Shown here piece after piece: positions 32,901-36,644 of a stretch of 64,000 nucleotides of DNA. The stretch comes from Centrapalus pauciflorus (taxonomy: Eukaryota; Streptophyta; Magnoliopsida; Asterales; Asteraceae). The position numbers were made by a program, and so were the translations under genes. The notes under the pieces were generated by a model. It saw only the letters and a list, made by a program, of their open reading frames with translations. It ran no database searches and had not been told where the DNA came from. The DNA is taken from contig JAANYP010004689.1 in NCBI GenBank assembly GCA_020465985.1, positions 92,501-156,500 of the forward strand, read 5' to 3'. Position 1 is the stretch's first letter. Each line of letters begins with the position of its first letter.

Positions 32901-33997
32901 TTTCTGATTTCCTAACAATACTACTATACTAGTATACTACCACCACCTCACTCTACCTTTTTCCTCACCAAATCCAACAGCAGTGGTGTGCATAAGGTTC
33001 TAGTTTTTAAATGCTGAAAATGTAATGATATTTGAACAAGTTTTCCAAATATTTAGTAGTTATCTGAAGATAAAAGATGGTTTGCATTTCTAGAGAACTT
33101 GAGATGGAAATGCGGTTCCAGCCTTTATATTTTCTTAAAAATAACTACATTTTAGAAAACATGATAATTTTTGTCCTATAATCTATATAGGAGAGTTTTC
33201 CAGATTGTCAGTTGGTTCTTAGAAAATAAAATTTGTTGATTCTTCCTAGAAAATTAATGGAAAACTAGTAAAACTGTTCTACAACTAAATGTACCTTTAT
33301 ATATGCTAGTTTGAAGCAAGATGGACATAAACATTGTAGAAGGCAAATAGAAAATAGAAAAACTTTCAATTGCTAGCTGAAGCTAAAGAGAGTTAAATGA
33401 GGAAGTGAGGAACAACAAATACAATGCATCAATGGAGAGAATAAATCCTATTTTACGAGAAACCATTACATTAAGTTATTCTTGAAGAGAGGTCAACTGA
33501 CTAGAAAAGGACAAAAGCAATATTCAATAGGGTCAAATGATTGGCAACTTCGACCCAGTTTGCCAAATGGGCAGGACGGGTCACATAGGCCCGTAGTAAA
33601 AAACTAAACTAGAAAGTATTTTTTTTAATGAAATCCTAGAAAATGATGCACTAAACAAATTTTATACCGAAAAAATTTTCGAAATTATGTATAAATTGTC
33701 TTTTGGTCGTCAGCCCGTTTGTTGATCTGTTTGCTTGAATGAGCCGGAATTGCCACCTCTTAGTGGCGGACAATAAAATTCAAAAAGAATGAAGAAAAAT
33801 TTACCAAATTTGTGAATTGACGAAGCATTATTCTTGGTTGAGATAGAAGTCCATACTTCAGGGAAGTCTAGAGACACAAGAGGAGGAGACTTAACGATTC
33901 GGTTATCATCACCGGTTGCAAACGTACTTAGAGTCCTCGAGGTATTCTTTCTCCACCAGGAAACTACAATATGCTGCACTTTATTCTTCAATGCCAT
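1659..33997 (-). CDS. FOLD1: Mitochondrial-type bifunctional 5,10-methylene-THF dehydrogenase / 5,10-methenyl-THF cyclohydrolase (five exons)
   Basis: This is the whole-gene entry; exons are 33805-33997, 16666-16991, 15831-16067, 15575-15742 and 1659-1829. FolD interconverts 5,10-methylene-THF and 10-formyl-THF in one-carbon metabolism. Exon lengths (193, 326, 237, 168, 171) sum to 1095 nt, giving 364 residues, close to plant organellar FolD. Residues 1-64 are rich in basic and hydroxylated residues with few acidic ones near the start, as in a mitochondrial transit peptide. The catalytic-domain motif YVRNK is at 120-124 (Tyr and Lys of the active site), VQLPLP at 167-172, EKDVDGFHP at 187-195, GRSNIVGLP at 238-246 in the NAD(P)-binding domain, and TPVPGGVGPMT at 335-345. 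All eight splice sites are GT or AG and all phases agree. The odd features are introns 1 (16,813 bp) and 4 (13,745 bp), filled with retrotransposons. Exon 1 assignment rests on splice phase and family resemblance; the other exons are clear. Confidence 0.88.
1830..2177. other. FOLD1 intron 4, retained host sequence next to exon 5
   Basis: AT-rich sequence between the exon 5 acceptor and the target-site duplication of copia A. It includes a short direct repeat of AACCCGAACAGGACAAAAA-type sequence at about 1901-1938. No gene is seen. Confidence 0.6.
2183..2362 (+). repeat. Copia A 5' LTR (copy 1)
   Basis: A 180-bp LTR that starts TGTGATG and ends TTAACA. A TATAAATA box lies at 2244-2251. Homologous LTR sequence occurs at 4614-4776 and 12338-12510. 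Confidence 0.82.
2367..2379 (+). promoter_or_regulatory. Primer-binding site of copia A
   Basis: TGGCATCAGAGCC starts four bases after the LTR and is complementary to the 3' end of initiator tRNA-Met with one T-to-C change. The second copy at 4781-4793 has the canonical TGGTATCAGAGCC. Confidence 0.85.
2380..2685 (+). other. Copia A leader region
   Basis: A short leader with repeated words of the kind TTGGCAATCGAT and CAATTGGAATTGG. The style recurs in the leaders of the two LARD elements (after 9077 and 30911). It jumps within 300 bp from PBS to integrase sequence, so gag and protease are missing at the normal place. Confidence 0.6.
2687..3136 (+). pseudogene. Copia integrase C-terminal fragment, unit 1
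   Basis: The frame carries a TLQQNGV motif (normally TPQQNGVAER) followed by the integrase C-terminal pattern: YLVKRTP, a P-E-W motif, LQVFGCPSCYHV, KKELFIRGWSKG (normally iFLGY) and SRDLVFDEEYM. The catalytic core is missing upstream, and a premature stop interrupts the start (TGCTGTAAAATGC near 2755). It is dead. Confidence 0.8.
3152..3692 (+). mobile_element. hAT-type MITE, copy 1 (TAGCGG family)
   Basis: The 541-bp element is bracketed by the perfect 8-bp target-site duplication GTATGAGC (3144-3151 and 3693-3700). Termini are CTGGGCAGTTAATTGCG and, inverted, CTATGCAGTTAATAGCG, a TIR matching at 14 of 17 positions. Subterminal regions are packed with TAGCGG/CCGCTA words on both strands. 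The interior is AT-rich with a (TA)n tract at about 3487-3556. It has no coding capacity. The 8-bp TSD and clustered subterminal hexamers point to hAT. Confidence 0.85.
3701..4400 (+). pseudogene. Copia linker, gag-tail and protease fragments, unit 1
   Basis: Frames broken by stops encode, in order, a post-integrase linker, an RRNNGKGSS basic patch like the end of gag, and GYGFRCFVSR-type remains of a VMDSGASFHA protease active site near 4195. A short repeat (ATCTTGGGTTATGGATT, twice at about 4160-4197) is unique to this unit. Gag and protease remnants come after the integrase fragment, the reverse of normal copia order. Confidence 0.7.
4410..4613. mobile_element. Microsatellite-associated insert between duplication units
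   Basis: A pure TA tract at 4423-4495 leads into GGGGTGGGTTC and a roughly 120-bp tail with three TGATGCATCA-type words (about 4566-4616). The segment has no counterpart in unit 2. The TA tract followed by GGGTTC is shared with the elements at 53688 and 54230, suggesting a common family. Confidence 0.45.
4614..4793 (+). repeat. Copia A LTR (copy 2, 5'-truncated) with PBS
   Basis: LTR sequence from GTTAGTTAGTTGAC to TTAACA (ending at 4776) matches 2200-2362. The PBS TGGTATCAGAGCC is at 4781-4793. About 20 bp of the LTR 5' end is missing compared with copy 1. Confidence 0.8.
5069..5550 (+). pseudogene. Copia integrase C-terminal fragment, unit 2
   Basis: The duplicate of 2687-3136. This unit lacks the early stop, so the frame is open from the leader through TLQQNGVGGRMNKTL, YLVKRTP, LQVFGCPSCYH and LFIRGWSKGL before a one-base frameshift near 5414. 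The remaining SLDERKVTLSRDLVFDEEY lies in the next frame. Confidence 0.8.
5564..6054 (+). mobile_element. hAT-type MITE, copy 2
   Basis: The same element as 3152-3692, flanked by the same GTATGAGC at 5556-5563 and 6055-6062. It is 491 bp: the TA tract is about 50 bp shorter, while one TAGCGGTGCTA module is repeated. The shared site shows that insertion preceded the tandem duplication. Confidence 0.85.
6063..7140 (+). pseudogene. Copia gag-tail, protease and pre-integrase remnant, unit 2
   Basis: Broken frames show a basic RRNNGKGSSRGSSNRRKG patch, then WVMDSGASFHASHC (protease D-S-G) near 6535, then a protease/pre-integrase pattern (NVKCILGLKKMLISVGQ) and RHQRLGNMSEKGMK near 7070. It carries several stops and the 172-bp tandem duplication. 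Confidence 0.75.
6703..7046 (+). repeat. 172-bp tandem duplication in the copia pre-integrase region
   Basis: Units 6703-6874 and 6875-7046 abut exactly, begin GTGCATTC and end CACTAGTTG, and differ at only a few bases (for example GGGACAG/GGGATAG). The low divergence implies a recent event. Confidence 0.92.
7141..7700 (+). pseudogene. Copia B integrase (zinc-binding tail and catalytic core)
   Basis: The C-x2-C part CEPCVLGKQKK is followed by the core: FIDDSTRKVWVYFLK with the first Asp, KSDNGGEYSS with the second Asp, and TPQQNGVAETMNRTL around the catalytic Glu. A frameshift near 7500 splits core and tail, and the sequence then breaks off at about 7665. It is not functional. Confidence 0.85.
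7680..8335 (+). pseudogene. Copia B integrase tail joined to RNase H, reverse transcriptase deleted
   Basis: Frames give KCTFNGYGLDDMGYLFWDD (integrase C-terminal type), then jump to GGCVDTGKSTTGYVFTV, MSRLQKSVPLSITEAKYMA and GTKNSADMFTKSVMLDKLK, the copia RNase H. The whole reverse transcriptase, including YVDD, is absent, so an internal deletion lies at about 7870-7930. Several frameshifts are present. Confidence 0.85.
8416..8425 (+). promoter_or_regulatory. Polypurine tract of copia B
   Basis: AAGTGGAGAT immediately precedes the TGTTGTGATG start of the LTR, the standard position for plus-strand priming. Confidence 0.75.
8426..8655 (+). repeat. Copia B 3' LTR
   Basis: A 230-bp segment starting TGTTGTGATG and ending CCCTAACA, placed after a PPT and RNase H. 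No 5' partner is seen; the element is fused to copia A material on its left. Confidence 0.7.
8708..8808 (-). repeat. Copia C LTR, left half (split by LARD1)
   Basis: On the minus strand the LTR ends CCTAACA at 8708. The sequence stops at TAGGG (8804-8808) and resumes at the duplicated TAGGG at 10886-10890. The rest of the LTR is at 10891-11035. Confidence 0.72.
8809..9063 (+). repeat. LARD copy 1, 5' LTR
   Basis: Runs TGTGAGATTAG to CCTAACA, 255 bp, with a TATAAATA box at 8902-8909. It matches 10638-10885 with few differences. Confidence 0.92.
9066..9077 (+). promoter_or_regulatory. LARD copy 1 primer-binding site
   Basis: TGGTATCAGAGC, complementary to initiator tRNA-Met, two bases after the 5' LTR. 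Confidence 0.92.
10638..10885 (+). repeat. LARD copy 1, 3' LTR
   Basis: A 248-bp LTR preceded by AAGGTGGAGATT (10626-10637) and followed by the TAGGG target-site duplication. Confidence 0.92.
10891..11035 (-). repeat. Copia C LTR, right half
   Basis: On the minus strand the LTR begins TGTTGAGATGTGGGC at 11035, right after a PPT (AAGTGGGAGAT, 11036-11046 on the minus strand). It continues past LARD1 to 8708. The total LTR is about 250 bp without the insertion. Confidence 0.75.
11047..11640 (-). pseudogene. Copia C RNase H fragment
   Basis: Minus-strand frames hold ALSTIEAEYMAAAED (RNase H active-site region) and, near the end, MFPTSVMLDKLKLG, homologous to MFTKSVMLDKLK of copia B. Stops and frameshifts are frequent. 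It meets the plus-strand RNase H of copia A head-on at about 11640, so its 5' part is lost. Confidence 0.78.
11641..12320 (+). pseudogene. Copia A end of reverse transcriptase and RNase H
   Basis: Broken plus-strand frames contain SYSSVVGTLMYVMVCT (end of RT) and a decayed RNase H: a GYVFT-like MGYVFTF region near 11905, MTQIEYMA (normally STTEAEYMA), and IMNERKHIHVLYHFVR (normally ARTKHIDVRYHFIR). It is followed by the PPT and 3' LTR of element A. Confidence 0.75.
12326..12337 (+). promoter_or_regulatory. Polypurine tract of copia A
   Basis: AAGGTGGAGATT directly before TGTGAGAACC; identical to the PPT of both LARD copies. Confidence 0.82.
12338..12510 (+). repeat. Copia A 3' LTR
   Basis: Matches 2183-2362 from TTAGTTAGTTAGTTGAC through TTTCTCTCCTAAATT. 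The TATAAATA box seen in the 5' copies is disrupted here. The terminal bases have changed, but CATAT follows at 12511-12515. Confidence 0.75.
12516..13317. other. FOLD1 intron 4, AT-rich host spacer
   Basis: Low-complexity AT-rich DNA with no coding similarity. From about 13253 it includes a 50-bp block repeated on the other side of the solo LTR (14872-14922). Confidence 0.55.
13323..14870 (+). mobile_element. Solo LTR, probably Ty3/gypsy
   Basis: A 1548-bp block beginning TGTAACATCCCGA and ending GGGTGTTACA, with short terminal inversion and a perfect 5-bp target-site duplication ATGTA (13318-13322, 14871-14875). There is no PBS, PPT or coding sequence, as expected after LTR-LTR recombination. 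A GC-rich patch with GCGGCCGCGAT words lies at 13805-13910. A diverged relative of its first part lies at 50160-50551 on the minus strand. The superfamily is inferred from length and termini. Confidence 0.82.
14876..15574. other. FOLD1 intron 4, repeat-rich end next to exon 4
   Basis: Between 15000 and 15410 the words GGTCAAAATCAGTCAAA, GAGTACTC and ATTACTTG recur in both orientations, suggesting a decayed repeat. No gene is seen. The exon 4 donor (GAG|GTACTG) ends the block. Confidence 0.45.
15575..15742 (-). CDS. FOLD1: FOLD1 exon 4 (residues 253-308)
   Basis: The acceptor GGCCCAG precedes AGGCACC and the donor is GAG|GTACTG. The exon is 56 codons in phase 0 on both sides. It encodes RHHATVSVVTA, the NPEEITREADILVSAVG stretch of the NAD(P)-binding domain and GAVVIDVGTFPVE. 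It matches mitochondrial plant FolD better than the cytosolic type. Confidence 0.94.
15831..16067 (-). CDS. FOLD1: FOLD1 exon 3 (residues 174-252)
   Basis: The acceptor AAACAG precedes CGTCTA and the donor is ACAG|GTAATT, with 79 codons in phase 0. It holds EKDVDGFHPMNIG, GREPLFIPCTPKGCVELL and the Rossmann-type GRSNIVGLP loop. An 88-bp intron separates it from exon 4. Confidence 0.95.
16068..16665. repeat. FOLD1 intron 2 with a short repeat
   Basis: A 598-bp intron. Its right part (about 16128-16330) contains three spaced copies of AGCAACCTACTT/AGCAATCTACTT with TTCACGAT words and looks like a decayed short interspersed or MITE-type repeat. No coding sequence. Confidence 0.45.
16666..16991 (-). 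CDS. FOLD1: FOLD1 exon 2 (residues 65-173)
   Basis: The acceptor CCACAG precedes CTAGTG and the donor is CAG|GTAATT. The first two bases complete a codon begun in exon 1. It encodes TAKVIDGKQIAEEIL, PGLAVILVG, the active-site stretch SQTYVRNKIKACE with Tyr120 and Lys124, and HGILVQLPLPQ, the start of the catalytic domain. Confidence 0.95.
16992..17990. other. FOLD1 intron 1, host part before the chromovirus
   Basis: No gene. A block at about 17150-17270 has repeated AAGGCGCAAGATG and GAGGCGCAC words, like the GGCG-rich block at 38041-39070. At about 17698-17850 the sequence resembles the 35309 MITE (ATTTGGCTCA, AATGAAGTTTGAA, AGGGTCGGCTA). Confidence 0.45.
17996..18320 (+). repeat. Chromovirus 5' LTR
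   Basis: A 325-bp LTR running TGATGTGAATGG to TTTCCCATCA. It carries a copy of the pol C-terminal codons (RPDPNKS region) because the 3' LTR overlaps the pol end. Confidence 0.9.
18389..19500 (+). pseudogene. Chromovirus gag
   Basis: The ATG at 18389 opens MVQTRIEQHEEH and is cut by a TAG about 18 codons later. The frame from 18482 carries the capsid region (LPEFYGFDPQRWIQKA, AQHWF, WEQFQ, LLQRF, YIDSFE). Frameshifts follow near 19020 and 19270. The zinc knuckle near 19359 reads CFRWGQQYGPTRKC: the second Cys is Trp and the His is replaced, so metal binding is probably lost. Confidence 0.85.
19500..20000 (+). pseudogene. Chromovirus aspartic protease region
   Basis: The active-site loop reads ILVDGGATHNFIS instead of the usual VDSGATHNFI: the Ser of D-S-G is Gly. 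The flap and the LGLAWLQTLG motif are present around 19840. The frame continues to about 19994, then shifts into RT. Confidence 0.85.
20001..21420 (+). pseudogene. Chromovirus reverse transcriptase and RNase H
   Basis: RT motifs in order: WRMCVDYRALNKATV, FSKLDLKSGYNQIRM, PYGLMNAPATFQAVMN and VVFFDDILIYS (catalytic Asp pair kept). A one-base deletion near 20800 shifts the frame before VLAWPVP. RNase H follows with PFVVKCDASGRGIGAVLMQ, KALSERN, YEREIMALVLAVQHW and YTDQKSL. Another one-base shift lies near 21390. Confidence 0.92.
21362..22460 (+). pseudogene. Chromovirus integrase
   Basis: The HHCC zinc finger is visible as HQSASGGHSGYYRTYQR with CDICQRCK. The catalytic core includes SMNFILGLP, VVVDRLSKYSHF, IVSDRDP and YHPESDGQ. 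A frameshift at about 22126 separates it from LETYLRCF, WAEFWYNS and SPFEVVYGR, and another lies near 22449. Confidence 0.9.
22464..22988 (+). pseudogene. Integrase GPY/F module and chromodomain, running into the 3' LTR
   Basis: YFGPFKII, VAYKLELP and HPVSHVSILK form the GPF module. A chromodomain follows at about 22716-22853 with WLVQWKGS and EEATWED. The usual first and third cage aromatics are missing, as in group II chromodomains. The stop at 22986-22988 is 100 bp inside the LTR that starts at 22889. Chromodomains of this kind are thought to guide integration to marked chromatin. Confidence 0.9.
22889..23222 (+). repeat. Chromovirus 3' LTR
   Basis: A 334-bp LTR, TGATGTGAATGG to TTTCCCATCA, preceded by the purine-rich GAAGGCGGGAGTAG (22875-22888) as PPT. 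It includes an extra GTCACTTG-type insertion compared with the 5' LTR. Confidence 0.9.
23228..23732. other. FOLD1 intron 1, host spacer between chromovirus and copia D
   Basis: No recognised gene. A short open stretch at 23455-23643 has no known motif. Most of it is AT-rich intron-like DNA. Confidence 0.5.
23738..23962 (-). repeat. Copia D 3' LTR
   Basis: 225 bp with three tandem copies of a 32-bp unit (GGAAACATATAATATAAGG and so on). On the minus strand it starts TATTAGACA, so the canonical TG is TA in both LTRs. Confidence 0.9.
23975..24440 (-). pseudogene. Copia D RNase H
   Basis: A long frame reads GWSTGGYAIYLGLNLVSWS, SRSSTESEYKVLANSVAE, the CDNLDATYLSANPVFHARTKH motif and IADIFTKPL to the end of pol. 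A frameshift near 24380 separates it from the RT end. Confidence 0.92.
24441..25440 (-). pseudogene. Copia D reverse transcriptase
   Basis: Minus-strand frames give the N-terminal RT part (25040-25400) in pieces, then MLVYVDDIVLTSNNQQ with the YVDD active site (24860-24920), FPIQDLGSLSYFLGIEV and QYVTLTRPDITFAVNKVAQ. At least three frameshifts. Confidence 0.88.
25406..26560 (-). pseudogene. Copia D integrase
   Basis: The core reads CVDHYSRFMWIF, LKTVQTDWGGEF (second Asp) and SEQNGLVERRHRHVVE (catalytic Glu). The C-terminal part has RVFGCQRFPNLRPYN and CVVFLGYSPTHHGYRC, then a Pro/Thr-rich linker at 25500-25800. The first Asp (FCDVWGP) is just upstream in an overlapping frame. A duplication of TASFTAS type near 26240 breaks the core. 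Confidence 0.9.
26561..27215 (-). pseudogene. Copia D zinc knuckle, protease and pre-integrase domain
   Basis: The gag zinc knuckle CNRCGIGHIPSQC is near 27165-27210 and intact. The protease site WLPDTGSNHHVTPD (D-T-G) lies near 27050-27085. The pre-integrase motif WHHRLGHPHPQLFN and C-x2-C at CDSCLVGKSSK lie at 26565-26700. Confidence 0.9.
27216..28182 (-). pseudogene. Copia D gag
   Basis: The most likely start is the ATG at 28180-28182 (MTSLIPFTPAEKTTHN). A frameshift near 28090 leads into FLITNDLFGYVDGT, NAHVCMLILSTISEASF, LWMSLERAYAPHTSSR and YNGLKSTLNGRQ. Another shift near 27530 leads into a basic Gly/Arg/Asn-rich segment (SGNSRGHGRDSRRGRGNH) before the knuckle. Confidence 0.88.
28183..28671 (-). 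other. Copia D leader region (G/T-rich)
   Basis: The untranslated leader between PBS and gag is strongly strand-biased (GGTGG, GGTTTGG). Glycine-rich plus-strand frames here are composition artefacts. Confidence 0.7.
28672..28684 (-). promoter_or_regulatory. Copia D primer-binding site
   Basis: On the minus strand TGGTATCAGAGCC starts directly after the 5' LTR; complementary to initiator tRNA-Met. Confidence 0.92.
28685..28877 (-). repeat. Copia D 5' LTR
   Basis: 193 bp with two copies of the 32-bp unit, one fewer than the 3' LTR; otherwise nearly identical. Confidence 0.9.
28883..29249. other. FOLD1 intron 1, AT-rich spacer
   Basis: No gene or repeat recognised between copia D and the Tourist-like MITE. 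Confidence 0.55.
29250..29622. mobile_element. Tourist-like MITE (PIF/Harbinger)
   Basis: A 373-bp element with TIR GAGGGTGTTTGGATTTGCG, matching the other end at 18 of 19 positions, and a 3-bp target-site duplication TAA (29247-29249, 29623-29625). A second inverted pair (AAAGTGTTTGGATTTGCG at about 29400 and its complement at about 29530) is nested inside, so the element folds on itself. No coding sequence. Confidence 0.9.
29626..30339. other. FOLD1 intron 1, AT-rich spacer
   Basis: No gene seen. Two related AAACATGTTCA(A/G)-TTTTC blocks around 30125-30175 and 30230-30275 suggest a small local duplication. Confidence 0.45.
30340..30625. repeat. C-rich low-complexity tract (CCCACC/TACCC)
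   Basis: Pyrimidine-rich sequence of degenerate TACCCACC words. Similar sequence (ACTACCACCACC) resumes after LARD copy 2 at 32920-32980, so the element inserted into this tract. Proline-rich frames here are not believed to be coding. Confidence 0.7.
30631..30897 (+). repeat. LARD copy 2, 5' LTR
   Basis: 267 bp beginning TGTGAGGTTAG; the terminal CA is mutated to TA. A TATAAATA box is present in the same relative place as in copy 1. Confidence 0.9.
32645..32917 (+). repeat. LARD copy 2, 3' LTR
   Basis: 273 bp, TGTGAGGTTAG to CCTAACA, preceded by the shared PPT and followed by ATACT. Confidence 0.92.
32923..33530. other. FOLD1 intron 1, host spacer near exon 1
   Basis: The C-rich remainder to about 32985, then AT-rich DNA with no recognised gene. 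Confidence 0.5.
33535..33775. repeat. Interspersed GGCAA-type repeat overlapping intron 1 next to exon 1
   Basis: The left end GGCAACTTCGACCC and right end GGAATTGCCACC are roughly inverted. The internal block (ATTTTTTTTAATGAAA, AAATTGTCTTTTGGTCGTCAGCCCG) matches 38160-38375. A decayed MITE is likely. It ends about 30 bp from the exon 1 donor. Confidence 0.5.
33805..33997 (-). CDS. FOLD1: FOLD1 exon 1 (residues 1-64, transit peptide)
   Basis: The ATG at 33995-33997 opens a 64-codon frame plus one base, ending at a G|GTAAAT donor. The N-terminus (MALKNKVQHIVVSWWRKNTS) is basic and Ser/Thr-rich with no acidic residue before residue 30, typical of mitochondrial presequences. SPPLVSLDFPEVWTS resembles the segment before the catalytic domain of plant organellar FolD as I remember it. 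The phase (one base) fits exon 2 exactly. It is 16.8 kb upstream of exon 2, so RNA evidence would settle the link. Confidence 0.78.
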
Positions 33998-34939
33998 TGC
34001 TTTGTTTCTTTTGCTATGTCTCTAGATGATTGTTCGTTGTCTTCTATGAAGTCTTTTAATCTAGTGAAGAGCAGAGCATGTTGTAGCACCCAAGCCTAAA
34101 GAAGCAAACTGACCAAACAAATCATAAACGAACTTAAAAATGTTGGAGGAAGTTATTAGTAGCCCATAACTTAAAGACTTGTAAGAGTTCAAATTTCTAA
34201 TCTATATCCATGTGTGACGAGTAGTTATAAACTCCCACACATGAACTCGGTATAAACTTTGTGAGACAATTCATTATATCAATGCTACATTTGCCTACTT
34301 AAAGTCATAGTTTTAAAAGACGAAACAAATTACAAAAACTCATCTTCAAATACAAATTAGCAGAATTTACATATAAACAGTTTACTTTTCTGATGGACAT
34401 GACTAACATGTTACGAGAATTTATCATGTCAACAATCCATCAACACGAAATGGATATGGATTTGATTAATCAAGTTTGTGTCAACTCGCAAGATCCATTT
34501 CTAACCTCCCAATCCATTAACATTAAAACAATAACATAATAAAAATTCAAAATTTTAAGTATATTTAGTGTTTCTAGTCAACACACTTAAACAAATTCAA
34601 AATTTCAAAGACCTTATTTATGATAATATCAAAATCTTAATTTTCTAATTTGTTAATAATAAAAATAAAATCTATCAAATTTGACTTGAGAAAAAATTAT
34701 AGAAGGTAACTCAATTTAGGTCCATTTCTTTTGTGGGTAACGTATTTTAAAATTTATGTCATAAAGGTACCATAGTTCTAAGAAAACTTTAAAAAGGGTA
34801 ACAAGTTGTGAATATTTTTTTAATGGTAAAGTATTTTTAAGGAGATGTCAATAAAAGCAATGGCAAATCCAGGATAAGAGGCATCCAAAATATATATACA
34901 ACTTGTTAATAAAGATTTTACAATTGTTCTAGATATGTT
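33998..34939. other. Region upstream of FOLD1, probable promoter and spacer
   Basis: The first few hundred bases should contain the FOLD1 5' UTR and promoter (minus strand); no clear TATA element was assigned. The rest is AT-rich. A 35-bp block at 34399-34433 (ATGTTACGAGAATTTATC) recurs at 38010-38040. Confidence 0.4.
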
Positions 34940-35130
34940 TCATACTTTGAAAATAATCTAAAATTGCATCGTTACTAATATCATCTACAAAAAAAACTTT
35001 TTAACATCTTCCTCAATAATGACATTAAATGATCATTCATAAATTGATCACCTCTTTTGTTCCTCGAGTCATTCTAAATTAATTTCATTGCTAAAAATGC
35101 CAACTCCACTATGGAAGTCGCTACACCGCT
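34940..35130 (-). pseudogene. hAT transposase C-terminal (dimerisation) fragment
   Basis: Minus-strand frames hold VATSIVELAFLAMKLI, NKRGDQFMNDHLM and a following V-K-S-F pattern. This is the C-terminal signature of TTF-type/ZMYM1-like plant hAT transposases (VERAFSAMK, MGDQWMND). Stops interrupt it. No TIRs were found around it. Confidence 0.7.
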
Positions 35131-35308
35131 ACAGGCAAAAAAATTTCTTCAACTACATTGGTTGCTTTAGGAATACACACTCTTATAACTTTGCTTTGGT
35201 TTGCTGGTTGCTTCTTCTTAAAAAAAACAATGCATTATAACTAAAACAAAAAAAGACAATTTAACACGATCATAATTGCAAAGCCTATATAGTTTAACTT
35301 ATGTAATA

Positions 35309-35580
35309 GGCCCTATTTGGCTCATACAATGAAATTTGAACACATTGGAATTTAATTTATAATTATTAGTGTTTAGGGTCAGCTACTCAACTAATGATGT
35401 GGACTGAGAGATGTATCTAAATTACATTACATATAGCTAGGAATCACATTCATTCAACCACATATGGTGATGGAATTTAAATAATTTTTATTTCATTCCT
35501 TTTGTACTCTATAGTTTGAAAGACAAGTTATAAATATATTCCAATGCTTACAAATTTCATTTCACAAGCCAAACGAGCCA
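35309..35580. mobile_element. MITE with GGC..TTTGGCT ends
   Basis: The left end GGCCCTATTTGGCTCA with ATGAAATTTG mirrors the right end (inverted GGCTCGTTTGGCTTG with AATGAAATTTG). The element is about 270 bp, AT-rich and non-coding. A target-site duplication was not resolved. A similar half-element lies at 17698-17850. Confidence 0.6.
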
Positions 35581-35829
35581 ACGTTCAAAGAAATATATCT
35601 TTAAAAAATACATAAGGTGTTCCTAATCTATCAAGAATTCAACATAAATATAATTTCAAGCATTAGTTGTATGAGTAGTTGGGTTCGGTGAAACAAACAA
35701 GGGTTGGATCAGGTGAATGAATAGTTGGATTCGGTGCAGAACGATTCCACGGCTCCGCCTATGATAACCTTGAATTGAAGGTGGCCTATCAGACTTAGAG
35801 GAGTTCTCAGAACTAGGGATTTCTAAATT

Positions 35830-36600
35830 CTAAAGACTGCTGAGAACTAGGTGCTGAAGAGGTAAAAGGATCGACAAAAGGAGATGGTATGGTATAACTA
35901 ACAAATCATCAACCTCTTCATGGTTACGACTTACGAGAAGTGGACATGGGAAAGAAAGGTATAACTTTCTTGGAAGCAACAACCCGGAAGATAACATAAT
36001 GTTGTAACTTAGGAGAGTAACACACATACCCCTTTTGAAGGCAGGAGTATCCAAGGAATACATATTTAAGAGACTTTGGATCTAACTTCGTGACGTGTGG
36101 TCCAATATCTCAGACGAAACAAAAACTACACAAAATCTTAGGCTCAATGGGTAATATTGGTTTTGTAGGAAAAAGAACCGAATATGGGCATTGCCAATGA
36201 GAATCACTAAAGGCAAACGATTTATGAGAAAACATGACGTTGAGATAGCATCAACCCAGAATGGTTTTGGAACGGCCATTTGAAATAAAACTGCTCGAGT
36301 CACCTCAAGTAGGTGACGATTGTTTCGTTCAGCAACCTCATTTTGTGCGGGTGTGTCACAAGATGACTTATGAAGAATATCATGTTGAAGCAGATAGCAT
36401 TGAAAGGACTTAGAGAGATATTCTTTGGCATTATCAGTATGCAAGGTTTCAATGGACACATTAAATTGTGTTTTAACTTCAACATGTAATGAGCAAAAAT
36501 GCGTAAAAACTTCGAAACGACTTTTTATGACGTACAACCAAGTGACTCGAGAAGTCGAGAGTAATCATCAACGAAAGTCACAAAATGTTTAAATCTAGAA
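35830..36600 (-). pseudogene. Copia E integrase
   Basis: Core motifs: ETLHTDNAKEYLS (second Asp), TPAQNEVAERNNRHLLE (catalytic Glu region) and AISTSCFLINRLP. The C-terminal part has QKGYVCYSP-type sequence after a frameshift near 36080. The frame ends near 35820. Confidence 0.88.
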
Positions 36601-36644
36601 TCAGAGGTAACAGGACAAGGACCCCAAACATCACAGTGAATTAA

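Larger units (their letters stand above)
30631..32917 (+). mobile_element. LARD/TRIM-like non-autonomous LTR retrotransposon, copy 2
   Basis: A 2287-bp element with a perfect target-site duplication ATACT (30626-30630, 32918-32922). LTRs 30631-30897 and 32645-32917 are related to those of copy 1. The PBS TGGTATCAGAGC is at 30900-30911 and AAGGTGGAGATT lies before the 3' LTR. The interior (1.75 kb) aligns with copy 1, especially 31740-32640 against 9770-10637, and is non-coding. The 5' LTR ends TTAATA where others end CTAACA. Confidence 0.92.

Noticed and set aside
1659..33997. Reading the FOLD1 locus as a pseudogene or as several fragments
   Set aside because: All five exons keep frame, splice sites and catalytic motifs, so an intact gene with huge introns is the simpler reading.
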